Assembly (NCBI GenBank): GCA_028751875.1
Contig: CM054158.1
Span: 48,518,108 to 48,582,107 of the forward strand
Direction of reading: 5' to 3'
From: Rapana venosa
Taxonomy: Eukaryota > Mollusca > Gastropoda > Neogastropoda > Muricidae
DNA length: 64,000 nt
Shown here: piece after piece, positions 42,566-54,221 of the stretch
Layout: the number at the start of each line of letters is the position of its first letter
Position numbering within the stretch: position 1 is the stretch's first letter
Notes under the pieces: generated by a model
What the model was told of the DNA's origin: nothing
The model's input: only the letters and a program-made list of their open reading frames with translations
Databases searched by the model: none
Translations under genes and position numbers: made by a program

Positions 42566-42720
42566 AGGGCGTAGGATTTCCACAGGTAAGGGTTCTGGAT
42601 GCGCACGATGCGCGTGATGTCGGCGGAAGGGAAGACCAGGTGCTCGTGGAAGCGCACAGCCACCTTGACGTACTCTTCCGTGTTGGGCTCCAGAGGAACG
42701 GCCACCACTTCCACCAGGTT
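42566..42720 (-). CDS. PARP-type mono-ADP-ribosyltransferase, first recognised exon
   Basis: A 155-bp exon with acceptor GGCTGCAG|AAC (phase 0) and donor GCCCT|GTGAGT (phase 2). It encodes NLVEVVAVPLEPNTEEYVKV, an amphipathic VAVRFHEHL segment and ITRIVRIQNPYLWKSYAL. The last is the conserved RIQNPxLWxxY that opens PARP7/11/12-type catalytic domains. The protein must begin in exons further upstream (a WWE or zinc-finger N-terminus would be usual), which I could not find. The open frame to 42789 beyond the acceptor is a poly-Met microsatellite artefact. Confidence 0.88.
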
Positions 42721-42859
42721 CTGCAGCCCATGCATATATATCATCATCATCATCACTGTCAGCATCAGCATCAGCATAGATTTCACCATTTGTGATTGTA
42801 GGTTTGTGCAAAGAGTGAATTGGCAGTAAGCCGAGTGGTGGTGGTTACAGCGTGGAATA

Positions 42860-42881
42860 GGGGCGGGGCGGGGCGGGGCGG
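42860..42881 (+). repeat. (GGGGC)4 tract
   Basis: Four tandem GGGGC units, a G-quadruplex-capable and GC-box-like sequence, 140 bp upstream of the PARP exon. Function unknown. Confidence 0.85.
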
Positions 42882-43056
42882 AAGAGGTTAACGGATTTTA
42901 GCGAATGTTTGGCGTCGAAGTTCGAGTGTAATTTCGGTGTAGATTCTTTTGGTTGTTGTACATAGTTTTTGCGTGGTGGAAGGTGTATCGTAAAACCATG
43001 ACTTTTTTTTTTTTTTTTTGGCGTGGAAGGTGTATCGATGACTTTTTTGTTCTTCT

Positions 43057-43447
43057 TTTTGTTCCTCAGCTAGAGCTCCGAGGTTCACCTATGATGAGAC
43101 TTGGGTGCATGCAACCATTTTTGTTTTCCCACTATTTAGGTAGCCGCATTCTAACTTCAGGGATAGTGTCTAAACACGATACCCGTGTGCATGCTGGGTT
43201 TTTTTTCTTCTGTCATCCATTCCTACTGGCACACAACGGCCTACTCTTCCGAAAGACAGAACAGGTTTTCTGCATGCATTTGCACACAGGGCCTCGGTTT
43301 ATAGTCTCACCCGAAGGACTTTGACATTCAGTTTTTTTTTTTTTTTTCAAACCGGGAAGAAAGGGTGAGGCTGGGGAATCGAACCAAGACCCTCACAGTT
43401 TACTTATTGGCAGGCGAATGTCTTAACCATCCTGCCACCCACCCCCT
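43057..43447 (-). mobile_element. Family C SINE, full length (head type 2)
   Basis: Tail AGCTAGAGCTCCGAGGTTCA at about 43070, core GGCCTACTCTTCCGAAAGAC near 43230, and head on the minus strand GGTGGCAGGATGGTTAAGAC at about 43437. Confidence 0.85.
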
Positions 43448-43544
43448 TATTTTACCGTTTGAGGTTGTAGGTTTGTGCAAGAGTGAATCAGCGATGTGAT
43501 GGCACAGGACAGAGGGGGCAGGGTAACAGCTTTAGTGAACGACT

Positions 43545-46500
43545 GGTGTCGTAGTCTGAAAGTCATTCTAGTAGCTTCTCTTTGCTTCATGTACATAGTT
43601 GTGTAGTGTGATGATGGAAGTTGTGACTATGAGTTATAGTAAGGTGTGACAATGATGTACATAGTTGTAGTGTGATGATGTAAGGTGTGACTATTATGAT
43701 GTACGTAGTTGTAGTGTGATGATAGGTGTGACTATTATGATGTATGTAGTTGTAGTGTGATGATGGGAAGTGTGACTGAGTTATAGTAAGGTGTGACTAT
43801 GATGTACATAGTTGTAGTGTGATGGTGTGACTATGGTGTACATAGTTGTAGTGTGATGGTGGGAGGTGTGACTATGAGTTATAGTAGGATGGTGTAACTA
43901 TGATGTACATAGTTGTAGTGTGATGGCGTGAAGTGTGACTATGATGTACATAGTTGTATGGTGATGACGTAAGGTGCGACTTGGATGTACACAGTTGTAG
44001 TGTGACAGGGATGTACACAGTTGTAGTGTGACAAGGATGTACACAGTTGTAGTGTAATGATGTGAGGTAGGACAAGGATGTACAAAGTTGTAGTGTGGTG
44101 ATGCAAGGTGTGACTATGATGTACATAGTTGTAGTGTGGTGATGGAAGGTGTGGCTATGTACATTAGTGTGGTGATGCAAGGTGTGGCTATGATGTACAA
44201 AGTTGTAGTGTGGTGATGCAAGGTGTGACTATGATGTACATAGTTGTAGTGTGGTGATGCAAGGTGTGGCTATGATGTACATTAGTGTGGTGATGCAAGG
44301 TGTGGCTATGATGTACATAGTTATAGTAAGATGGTGTAAGGTGTGACTATGATGTACATAGTTGTAGTAAGATGGTGTAAGGTGTGACTATGATGTACAT
44401 AGTTATAGTAAGATAGTGTAAGGTGAGACTATGATGTACATAGTTGCAGTGTGGTGATGCAAGGTGTGACTATGAGTTATAGTAAGATGTGTAAGGTGAG
44501 ACTATGATGTACATAGTTGTAGTGTGATGTGTAAGGTGAGACTATGATGTACATAGTTGTAGTGTGGTGATGGGAGGTGCGACTATGAGTTATAGTAAGA
44601 TAGTGTAAGGTGAGACTATGATGTACATAGTTGCAGTGTGGTGATGCAAGGTGTGACTATGAGTTATAGTAAGATGTGTCAGGTGAGACTATGATGTACA
44701 TAGTTGTAGTGTGATGTGTAAGGTGAGACTATGATGTACATAGTTGCAGTGTGGTGATGGGAGGTGTGACTATGATGTACATAGTTGCAGTGTGGTGATG
44801 CAAGGTGTGACTATGACGCACATAGTTATAGTATGATGGTGTAAGGTGAGACTATGATGTACATAGTTGTAGTGTGGTGATGGGAGGTGCGACTATGAGT
44901 TATAGTAAGATAGTGTAATGTGAGACTATGATGTACATAGTTGTAGTGTGATGTGTAAGGTGAGACTATGATGTACATAGTTGTAGTGTGATGTGTAAGG
45001 TGAAATGATGAAATAGTTGCAGTGTGGTGATGGGGGTGTGACTATGTTTTAAAAAGTTCGTGGGGTGAGCAAGGTGGACTATGACGCACTAGTTATGTAT
45101 GATGGTTTTAATGTGAGACTATGATGTACATAGTTTGTGGGTGTGGGAGGTGTGTTTTGTTTATGGTAGTGTGTAGGGTGACTAATGATGTACATAGTTG
45201 TAGTATGATATGGGAGGTGGACTATGATTATAGAAAGATAGTGGAATGTGGACTATGTGTACTAGTTGTAGGTGGTATGGGGGGGGGACGGGTTTATAAA
45301 AGGGGTGTAAGGTGTACTATGATTACATGTTGTAGTGTGATGGTGGGGGTGTGGACTATGAGTACATATTGTGGTGATGGTGAGAGGTGTGCCTATGATT
45401 TATATAAATGTGACTATGATGTAATAGTTGTAGTGGGTGAGGGGGAGGTGCGACATAGTTTAGAAGATAGTGAAATGTAGACATGATGTACATTTGTAGT
45501 GTGGTGATGGGAGGTTGGACTGAGTTATATAAGGGGGGTGTAAGGTTGACTATGATGTACATAGTTGTAGTGTGTGGTAGGGGTGTGGACTATGATGTAC
45601 ATAGTTGTAGTGTATGGTGAGAGGTGACCTAGAGTTATAGTAAGAGTGACTATTGTACATAGTTTTGTGTGGGGGTGGGAGGTGTGACTATGATTATGTA
45701 AGATGGTGTAGGGTGTGACTTGAGTACATAGTGTGTGATGTGTAAAGTGAGAACTTGATGTACATAGTTTGTATAGATGCAGCAAGGTGGATATTATGAT
45801 GAATATTGTGTTATGTGTGCTTGATAGTACTAGTTGTAGTGTGGTATGAAAGGGTGCGACTATTTTTAAATGTACTTTTGGTGTGAGAGCGGGTTTGTGA
45901 CTATATTATGTACTAGTTGGGGTGATGAGTGTACTATGAGGGACATAGCGGTTTAGTGTGGTGATGGAAGGTGGATTTTGGTGTACATAGTTGTGGTTGA
46001 TGGGTTAAGGTGGACTTGATGTACATAGTTGTGTGTGAAAAAGGATGTACACAGTTGTAGTGTGATGGTGTGGGTAGGAAAGGATTACAAAGTTTAGTGG
46101 ATGATGTGAGGTAGGAAAGGGTGTAAAAAGTTGTAGTATGGTGATGAAAGGGGGGGACTATGATACATATTCTAGTAAGATGGTGTAAGGTGTGACTTGA
46201 TGTACAAAGTTAAGTGTTGTGGAAGGTTGACATGATTTAATGATGTGTGAGTGAAAGGGTGCGTCAATTTAAAAAATTGTTTAGGGAGGGCAAAGGGCGT
46301 GATGCGAATTCTTTATAGTGGTATGATGTAAGGGGACTATGAATACTTTTTAGTGTGATATGCAAGGTGTGGTGAATTCTTATAGTGGTTGATGAAAGGT
46401 GTGACTATGAATACTTTATAGTTTGATGAAAGTGTGACTGTGAATTCTTTTGTGTGTGATGCAAGGTGTGACTATGAATTCTTTATAGAGGACGATGTAA

Positions 46501-46585
46501 GATGTGACTTGAATTCTTTATAAGTGCGAGTAAGGTGACTATGGTTTCTTTATAGGTATGATGAAAGGCGTGATATAATTCTTTT
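43545..46585 (+). repeat. 3-kb minisatellite (ATGTACATAGTTGTAGTGTG...)
   Basis: Dozens of ~42-45 bp units made of GACTATGATGTACATAGTTG + TAGTGTGGTGATG + CAAGGTGT, with shorter variants (ATGAGTTATAGTAAGAT) giving a higher-order pattern. Units are clean up to about 45.0 kb and increasingly damaged after it. His/Tyr/Thr-rich minus-strand frames are translations of the repeat. Confidence 0.93.
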
Positions 46586-47094
46586 TCATTCCAGAACCCA
46601 AAAAACTACAAAGCGTCTCCAATCATACATCTCCGATCAAACCCCCCCAAAAACGACTTAAAATCCATAATGAACATTGATAAAAACCCCTTCAGGAACA
46701 TGACAGGACTTTTGAAAGTGTGCGTTGTGTCTCCATTTTTTGGGGGAAAAGACAGGGCGGGGGCAGCGCTGAGGAAAAATGTATGCCCCCTTGTGGTAAA
46801 ATTTCGCGACTTTCCAGGAGCTGACTTCCTTCTGGCGAACTCAGCTGGCGAAGAGTGTGGGGGAGATAAGGTAGTATCTGTGTCGAAATAGCGCTGCGGA
46901 ACTTTAGCTTAACCAACAGCTGTTTTTTCCACTATAAAAAACATGACGGAAGTTTTTTGTTAGCTTCCGTTCCCTTCAAAAACGTGCCCAAAAGGGAAAT
47001 CAAAAAAGGCAACATTATTTTTTTTTTACTGTATAATACCCTGATAGTACACGGGGGGGGGTTCAGTTTCAAAAAAAAAACTCTAATTTTTTTT
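46586..47094. other. No gene seen
   Basis: Apparently unique. A 73-codon plus-strand frame (46670-46891) and its minus-strand counterpart have no recognisable domain. Confidence 0.4.
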
Positions 47095-47575
47095 TCCCCC
47101 TCGGCTTGAGTTAAAGGGTTCACCAATGGTGAAATTTTGCAAAAATTGTGACTGTTTTTGCCCACCATGAAGGTAGCTGCATTCGTCTTCAGGGATGTAC
47201 AAGGGTATTTTTGTTTCCATAATCCATGAGCCACAGGAATTACAGGATTTTTAAAATGGATTTGATTTTCTGCTTGGGTGTGGTAACATGTACACGAAGA
47301 GAATTAACGCATTTACAGGTCTGCACCTGAAGTTGACCTGAGAGATCGTAAAAAAAATCCTCACCCTTAATTCACCAAACGCTCGGACGTTCAGTTCCAT
47401 TTACTCCTCAAACTGGGAAGAAAGGGCACGGCTGGGAATGGAACCCAGAAATTCACGGTTTACTCGTCCGGCTGGTGAACGTCTGACAACCGTCTTACCA
47501 CCTTAATAATAATAATAATGTATGGAATTTATATAGCGCGGAATCTTGTAAAGCAACAAATCAAAGCGCTCAATT
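47095..47575 (-). mobile_element. Damaged family C SINE beside a LINE-type 3' tail
   Basis: Tail GGGTTCACCAATGGTG, core remnants and a head type 2 end (ACCGTCTTACCACCTTAA) up to about 47507. Then (AAT)n and TGGAATTTATATAGCGC, the tail also seen at 5310 and 21460. Confidence 0.65.
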
Positions 47576-48020
47576 TTCATTAGGTTCCAAAAAAACTTTA
47601 CCGAAAGCCTTCCTTGCTGTTACCCTGGAGGTCCAGTGGTAGGATAGTCCGGGGCTTTTCCTCTTGCTCTTGCGCCGACCCCCTTGGCCCCTTCTCCACC
47701 GGTCCTCCATCGCCTTATCCAACCCGGGTAGCCGTGGGCCCTTGTCCAGACCCTCCTCCCTTCCCCTACTCTCACGCCCGCGTCGAATTGGCGCCGTCCA
47801 AGAGATTGCATAAGAAGGACAAATGCGGCCTTTTTGCGAGCGTACCTTTGCTGGATTTACGGATTCTTTTCTTCCCTTGGGCTTGTTTGCCTCGGCTTTC
47901 TTGGCTTCGTCGTTTTCCGGGTTTTGTTGAGATTGTCGGGAAGTCGACGAACTCCTGATCATGTCTGTCCAAAGAATCCACTATGGGATGGGCAGCGACT
48001 TTTTCGTTCTTTGCCAGGAC
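47576..48020 (-). other. Unrecognised open region on the minus strand
   Basis: From about 48000 the minus strand reads AHPIVDSLDRHDQEFVDFPT and then a Lys/Arg/Ser-rich stretch (KPGKRRSQESRGKQAQGKKR), open to 47772. An overlapping frame is open from 47962 to 47570. Composition is protein-like (mixed acidic and basic), unlike the simple-repeat frames nearby. I do not recognise a family. The region lies in the error-prone part of the window, so the true frame may switch. Confidence 0.3.
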
Positions 48021-49009
48021 AAAGTTTCATGGGGTGGGGTATGGAAAACCCTGTCAAATTTGGCTCAAATTCAATTTTTTTTCCCCTTTCAGTATCCCAA
48101 CCCCAGAAAACCAAAAAAAAAACTAAATCAAAAATCAAAAAAAGAGAAGGTATCTTTTATAAAAGGTTTTTTTTTGTTTTTTATTTGTTTGGTTGGGGGG
48201 GGTTTTTTTTTACATTTGTTGGAGAAACTGTGTTGGGCATTGATAAGCAAATATAGTACGTAAGCGGCAAAACAAAACTCACAAACAAACCCCCCACAAT
48301 TTTTTTTTTTCAATGAAAAAACAGTATGATTGCTATCTATAGTTTTAAAATTTCACCAAATTTACATTCCCCACACTCTGTACACATCTAAAACAAACAT
48401 AAAAAAAATTATTCCGCATGTCCTTTCTGCTCCTTACCATTCTACAAAATAATCATTTCTGAAGACAGTACAGGAAATTTTTTTTTTTTTTACCATAAAC
48501 AGAGTTTTTGAGGCCAAAAAACCCCCAGAAGGCTAAATGATCATAAAATGGATCAGTAACGCAAACAATTAAGTGGTGAAAAAACAGAAAAAAACAGGAC
48601 TCCATACAAAGTGAATGTAACCCCCAAAGAAAGAATCAACCATTTCTAAAACATCATTTCTCGATAAACAACACTGGACTTATTAATTAATATATTACTT
48701 AGGATGAAACCCTGAGCGGGTTTTCACATGAATACATTTCGGGACTCCCAAAAAGCACCAACCCATTTCATGTCAAAAGACAGTATTTATATATAAACTT
48801 TTTTTTTTTTTAACAATAAGGTCTGCCACACCAAATACTAGTCTTTGTCTAAACAAAGCGAAAAAAAGGCATTTACTTTCTCTAAAAACGTTCCCCAAAA
48901 AACTGTGCGTTTCTTTTTCTTTTTTTTTTAAAAAAACTTTTTTGATTTAACTGCACTCTAAATAAATTAAAATTCCAGAACAAAAACAGTAGTAATTTTG
49001 TTGTTGTTT
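48021..49009. other. No gene seen
   Basis: A/T-rich, homopolymer-rich sequence without a recognisable feature. Confidence 0.5.
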
Positions 49010-49440
49010 ATTTTGACTAAAGCTTGGGTTCACCAATGGTTAAATTTTTACTAGTGCATGTGACATTTCCCCCCCCCCCCCCCCTTCCCCAAAAACCATT
49101 AAGGTAATTTGCTTTCCAATTTTTGGGGACACAGTTGGAAAATTGAACAGGTCCCCATCCAAATTTTGCCAAGGCAGATGGGGGGCCCCCCTGTCTTTTA
49201 AATTTTCAACTGTTGTAGGTTTAATTTTTAAAACTTTTTTTGCATGCAGGGTCTGAAAGCCAGGGGTCAGGGTTTTAAAAGGTGTTTTCTAAAAAGACTT
49301 ACGTTCAGTTCAATTAACCCTTCAAACTGGATGAAAGGGCAAAGCGGGGTTTCGAACTCAAACTTAAAGGGGTTTACTTTTAGACGGTGATTTTGGAGGG
49401 GGGGGGGGGGGGGGGGGGGAGGGGGGGGGGGTCTAAAACA
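49010..49440 (-). mobile_element. Damaged family C SINE with long G run
   Basis: Tail GCTTGGGTTCACCAATGG at about 49022, core and pre-head remnants (CAATTAACCCTTCAAACTGG). It ends in a G run at about 49397-49431 instead of the expected head. Confidence 0.55.
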
Positions 49441-49605
49441 AACACCTCAGTTTTTGTATCGTTCCTGCAGAAAAAAAAGGGCCCAACCTTCTGAAAGGGC
49501 ATCAGGTTTTAACAGTGGCAAAGTGTTCTGCATACAGTGATTCACACAGGGGGCCTCAGTTTAATTCTCATCTAAAAGATTTTTTTTTGAAAAATCGAAT
49601 GTCAA

Positions 49606-49915
49606 TGTCCTTCAGATGAGACTATAATGGGCCCGTGTGTGAAGCACGGGCACCTTGCAATACTTAAAAACCCCCGTTCCACCTTTAAAAAGAGTAGACC
49701 TTTTAAAGAAGTACGAACAGATAAAAAAATTTAAAACAAACACACAACAAAAAAAAAACCGCATGCAAACAGGCGTCGAGTTTAGACATCCTACTTGAAG
49801 TTGGAATGTGTCAACCTAAAATAGTGGGAGAGAGAAAAAAAAACAAAAAAAAACGGTTGCATATGAAAAAAATGTCACCATTGGTTAACCTTGGAGCTCT
49901 AGCCAAAGGAACAAA
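49606..49915 (+). mobile_element. Damaged family B core and family C tail fragments
   Basis: 49606-49775: GTCCTTCAGATGAGACTATA and GAACAGATAAAAAAATTT (B core). 49793-49915: TGTCACCATTGGTTAACC and TTGGAGCTCTAGCCAAAGGA (C tail, plus strand). Same order as at 23990-24297 but reversed. Confidence 0.55.
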
Positions 49916-50459
49916 AATAAAAAACCAAACAAGTTTTAAAAAGCTAGCAACAACAACAACAACAAAACCAAACAAACAATATGAAGGGTGCGGGTGTTTG
50001 TTGTTGTTGTTGTGCATTCCCCAGCTTTATACCCTGGAGGTCACCCACAACATGCCACACTCTGACTCACTCATCCCACCTGGGAATCTCTGTGAGATAG
50101 GAATACACACTGGATGAAAGTTTAGCGGTACACTTTTTTTTAAAGAACCCTCCCCATTAGGCAGCCATACTCCCGATTTCAGGCTTTTTTTTTTCTCCTT
50201 TAACAAAAGGAGAGAAATTCGGGTTGTTGTTTTTTAAGGCTTGTCATGGTGGGGCAATCTCAAACCACTTTTTACAACATCTTTTTTTCTTCAGTGTGGG
50301 TCGGTCCGCGACATCGATGATCAGGGCTCTCCTTCTTCCCTGCCTCGGCCCCTTCATGAGCTCATTGTTGGTGCCCCTTTATTCGTGGCGAATTTGTTAA
50401 AAAGTAGTTCTTTCGTCCAAAAAGGACCATAAAACGGAGCTTATCCCGGTTTTTGTAGC
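49916..50459. other. No gene seen
   Basis: Unassigned; a CAA repeat and T runs. Confidence 0.45.
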
Positions 50460-50680
50460 GTTTTAAGGAACTGAGGTTTTTCACCACCCCGGACAGGCGC
50501 TAGTCTGTCGCCAGAACTCCCCAGCAGAGCTGGTACCCATTGTACCCTGGGTGGAGGGGAAAAATAGGGTAAAGTGTCTTTCCCCAAGGACACAAAAAAC
50601 GAGCCGAGCGGGGATCGAACCGCGACCTCGGGTCACGAGTTGCCCGCCTAAACCACTCGCCCGGGCCCCTAATTTTTAAT
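50460..50680 (-). mobile_element. tRNA-derived SINE of another family
   Basis: Minus strand near 50672: GCGAGTGGTTTAGGCGGGCA (A-box-like), then GTCGCGGTTCGATCCCCGC (B box). A body includes TGTCCTTGGGGAAAGACACT and GGGTACCAGCTCTGC. Distinct in sequence from families A, B, C and E. Confidence 0.7.
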
Positions 50681-53620
50681 GTGGGCCCTTTGGCAATGAC
50701 CGCATGGATAAAAACCCGACACAGCTTTGGGCCCCGGGGCCGGTGCGGGGGTTTGACCCCGGTACCTGTGAAGGAAGACCTCTCATCTCTCACATCACCT
50801 TCGCTTGCGGACAAGACGCGGCGCGCCTGCCCCAAAGAGGTCGCCGGGGCCCACGTGGCCACGCTGAAAGAGACAGGCGCCCCTTCCCCCCCGTGCCCCC
50901 CCGCCTCCCCCTTCCCTTTTTCCTACAGGACACACGCCCCCCCGCGCTCCCTTTCATCACCACCACCCTTGCTCACCCTGGAATCTTTCCCCCCACCACC
51001 ACCACCGGCGGTGGAGCGGCCAACAGCGACAACAGGGTGGTGGGGCGGGGGGTGGTGGGTCCTGTGCGCTGCTTTTGTTGTTCCCCCCCGGTTTTAGAGC
51101 TCCGGGCAGCAGCGGGTTGCGCCACACCCACCCAGCCATGCGCCAGAGCGTGCGCGGCCGTATGTTTTTTGGGCGGGCGGCTGACTACCACTACTACTGC
51201 TACTGCTACAGTACTACTATCCCGCCGCTGCAGAGGGAACGGACGCGGGGGGGGGGTGGGGGTGCGGGGGGGGGGGGTTGAAAGCCCGGGGGAAAGGCGA
51301 AATAGGCCGAGCAGGGGTGGGGCCAGGAGGGGTGGGGCCAGGGGGAGGGGGAGGGTTTGGAGGAGGGGGGGGGGAAGGAGGTGCGTGTTCAGACCGCTTC
51401 CTGGGCGGCAGGCGGCCGTGCCAGGAGCTGGCGGGGTGTGCTGACCCGCTTGCAGCACCTCCCCAGTGGACGAGGAGGAGGGGAGGGGAGGACAAGTAGG
51501 GCGTGGTGGTGGTGGCCCCGCCGCTGCACCCGCATGCTGATTCGGGCCGCAGGTCGCGTCACCAGGTGACGGGGTGGAAGATTGGGACATTGTCGCTGCC
51601 ACCTGGGGTGGGGGGGGGGGCCCGGCCGGGGGGGGGTGGGGGGGGGGAGGAGGTGTCCATGGAGGAGTGTGGGGGGAACATGCAACGTTGCCAGAAAGTC
51701 CACGCGTCCCGCCCCCCTGACGACATCATCACCCCTGCACCACACTCCCTCACCACCACCCCCAAAAACCGCCGCTGCGTGCTGCTGCTTTGCTGGGAAA
51801 TGAGCAGAGAAACACTTTTTGTTGTTTTTGCTGTTGTTGTTTTTGGGGGGACTTTGGGCGTCCCACACGGGCCAAAACTCAAAGGGGACACAGACTTCAA
51901 GACACGTTCTACTGTTTTTATGTTACTGCTGCTAGCACCCCCACCACTATCGGGCCGGCCCCCAGGAGCTTGCAAGCCCCCAAAGCTGGGCTGCAGATCC
52001 AAGTGGCCCGACTCCCGACGGCCCCTCTGACCCCTGACCCTGTTTGGGGCTGGAGCTACCTGGCCTCCCCGCGTGCGGCGGGGAGGAGGAAGAGGAGGAG
52101 GGGAGGAGGTCGCGCCCCCCTGACGGACAGCCGAGGAAGCCGGGCCGCTGGAAGCGTGGGGGAAAAGGGAGGAAACCCGGGCAGAGTGGCTGGGGCGTGT
52201 GCTGTGGCGGATGGCCGAGCTGCCCCGCCCCAAAAACCTGGTCCAAAACTGAAAGACGTTTGGTTGGGAGGAGGAGGCGGACGAGGAGGGGGAGGCGGAC
52301 GAGGGGGAGGAAGGGAGGGGAGGGGGAGAAGGACGAAGCAAAAAAAACGAGGCTACCCCTGCATTGCCTGGGACAGGGGGAAACCCCGAGGGAGGGTCAC
52401 TTTGCGGGCCGCGCCAACCCCCGTTGGGGGCTGGTTGAGGGGGGGTGGTGGGGTTTAGCGGCAGGGACGGCGGCAGCAGGGGCGGAAGAAGAGGGAGGCG
52501 GCAGTCACCCCCCTCCCCTGCCAGGGCCGGGAAAAAGCCGGGAGGGCCCAGGTCAAGCCAGCAGAAAAAGGGGCCGGCGGGGGGCGCGTCAAGGCAACGA
52601 CCGGTTTGCCCCCCCCGACAACCCGCGCTCTTCTCCCTCCCTCCGAAAGGTGGTGGCTTTGCCCACAGTCGTCGTCTCGTCCTCGTTATGCGAGTTCCAG
52701 TCGTCACGCGTCGTCGCGTTTCCCGCCTCCCGTTTTCTCCTCCCCCAAACGCTGGGGTCACTTTTTCCCCCCGTCGTCATTTCCAGGTCGCTTTTCCCTT
52801 GGGGGGGGGGTCGCGTCATCGTCGTCCTCCTCGGGGTAATGCCTCATGTGCTGTCGTCCCTCCCGTCATTTCACACTGGGCTCTGCAGGTCGTCCGGGGA
52901 AAAAAGGGGGACCCCCTCTCCTTCTTCCGCATGGTCCCCAGCTGACACCCCTTGTGGTTGACTCAGGCCAGGGGGTTGGCCCCCGTGGCGTGGAACGCAG
53001 CACCTCTGCGGCCCTCGAGCTCAGACCACTTGGAGCCCCCCAGACCCGGGAACCGGAACAGCTTTGGGCAACGCTGACACCCCCCCCGCTCCCGTCAGAC
53101 TCCCCGAACGGGGGGCAAGGTCAGGTCTCACTGTCCGCAGGAGGGCCAGGTCGAGGGGAGGGCCCCCAGGCTCCCCCCCCGGACAAGGCCCCGCAGGTTT
53201 GGAGCTGTCCGTCATGCTCGGGTCCGCCGGCCCCCGGGTCAAATCCGTGGGGGGAAGGGGCAGGGGCGTTTGGCCTGGGTCGGGTCGCCCGTCAGGGCAG
53301 CCCCCCGGGGGTGGTGTGATGGAGAGGGTGGGGGGCGTGGAGGAGTAGGAGGGCCGAAGGGGCAGAAGGCCCGGCCAGGCTGTGCCCCGAGGGGCCCCGG
53401 GCCCCCGGCGCAGGTGGGGGGGGCGGTGGTGGGGGGGGGGGCCGGGGAGGGGGGGGTGAAGGATGGGTCAGGCCAAGGCATCGTCCCGGGCCGAGGTAAG
53501 GACTGGGGGGGCGGTGCGGGGCAGGTGGCCGAAGATGCGCGTCCTGGCCCCCTTCGTCGATGGTGATGGGCGGGGCCTTCTCCTCTTATGTACTGACGTG
53601 CCCCGTTTTTTCTTCTTTTT
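50681..53620. other. GC-rich block with long frames on both strands; candidate exon/CpG island
   Basis: About 3 kb that is strikingly GC- and CpG-rich in an otherwise AT-rich region. Long open frames occur on both strands (for example minus 51559-52761 and plus 52044-52961), as expected from GC-rich DNA with few stops, so length is not evidence. Minus-strand composition (Pro, Ser, Gly, Ala; e.g. DPSMTDSSKPAGPCPGGE near 53220-53160) resembles the insert of the PARP last exon, and its position is upstream of that gene. I found no WWE, zinc-finger or other domain. It could be an upstream PARP exon, a different gene, or a promoter island. G/C runs imply frame errors. Confidence 0.3.
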
Positions 53621-53773
53621 TTCATCTGAAACCAGGTCGTCATTTCATCCATGAAAATGCTTTTTCAATCATCTTTTTTTTGGGGTGTGTGTGTGGTTTT
53701 TTTGGGTTTTTGTTTTTTGGGTTTTTGTTGTTGTTGTTTGTTTTTTTGGGGGGGGGGGGTTTCCGTCCTTGGT

Positions 53774-53842
53774 AATTTTAGTCTTTGGCTAACTCCAGGG
53801 TTTCCCCAAGGTTGAGATTTTGGAATTTACTAATATACGCCC

Positions 53843-53875
<33 letters not shown>

Positions 53876-54190
53876 ACCAACCACCCCCCACCACTTAGGT
53901 AGCAGTTTTCCCAATTTCAGGGATGGTGTCTAAACAGACACTGTGAGCATGGGGTTGTTTTTAAAAAAATGTGTCACCCAGCCCCTACGGGGCCAAATGG
54001 CTACTCTTCAAAAGGCAGAACGGGTTTTTCAACGAGTTTGCGCAAGGATGTTTGATCATTTCGCACAGAGCTGGGTTTTTTCAGTCTCATAAAAGGATTT
54101 TTTGACTTTCGTTCGATTTTTTGGGTCAAACAGGGAGAAAAAGGGGCAAGGCGGGGAATCGAACCCCAAAGAAACTCCAGTAAAATATTT
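53774..54190 (-). mobile_element. Damaged family C SINE with 32-C run
   Basis: Tail remnants (AACTCCAGGGTTTCCCCAAG, AGGTTGAGATTTT), a C run at 53844-53875, core (GCAGAACGGGTTTTTCAACG) and pre-head (GGCGGGGAATCGAACCC). Confidence 0.6.
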
Positions 54191-54221
54191 AAAAGCTGCT
54201 ACATGCATTATCTTTTTTTCC

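Noticed and set aside
42721..42811. Start codon of the PARP gene at the Met-rich stretch upstream of exon 42566-42720
   Set aside because: The Met-rich stretch is an ATG/ATC microsatellite and the boundary has a good CTGCAG acceptor, so the protein must begin in earlier exons.
43872..45785. His/Tyr/Thr-rich minus-strand frames, looking like a metal-binding protein
   Set aside because: Direct translation of the 43545-46585 minisatellite; the frame breaks wherever unit length changes.
51559..52761. A 400-codon minus-strand gene in the GC-rich block
   Set aside because: Stop-poor GC-rich sequence gives similar frames on both strands; no domain found and the region probably has base errors, so it is reported only as a candidate block.
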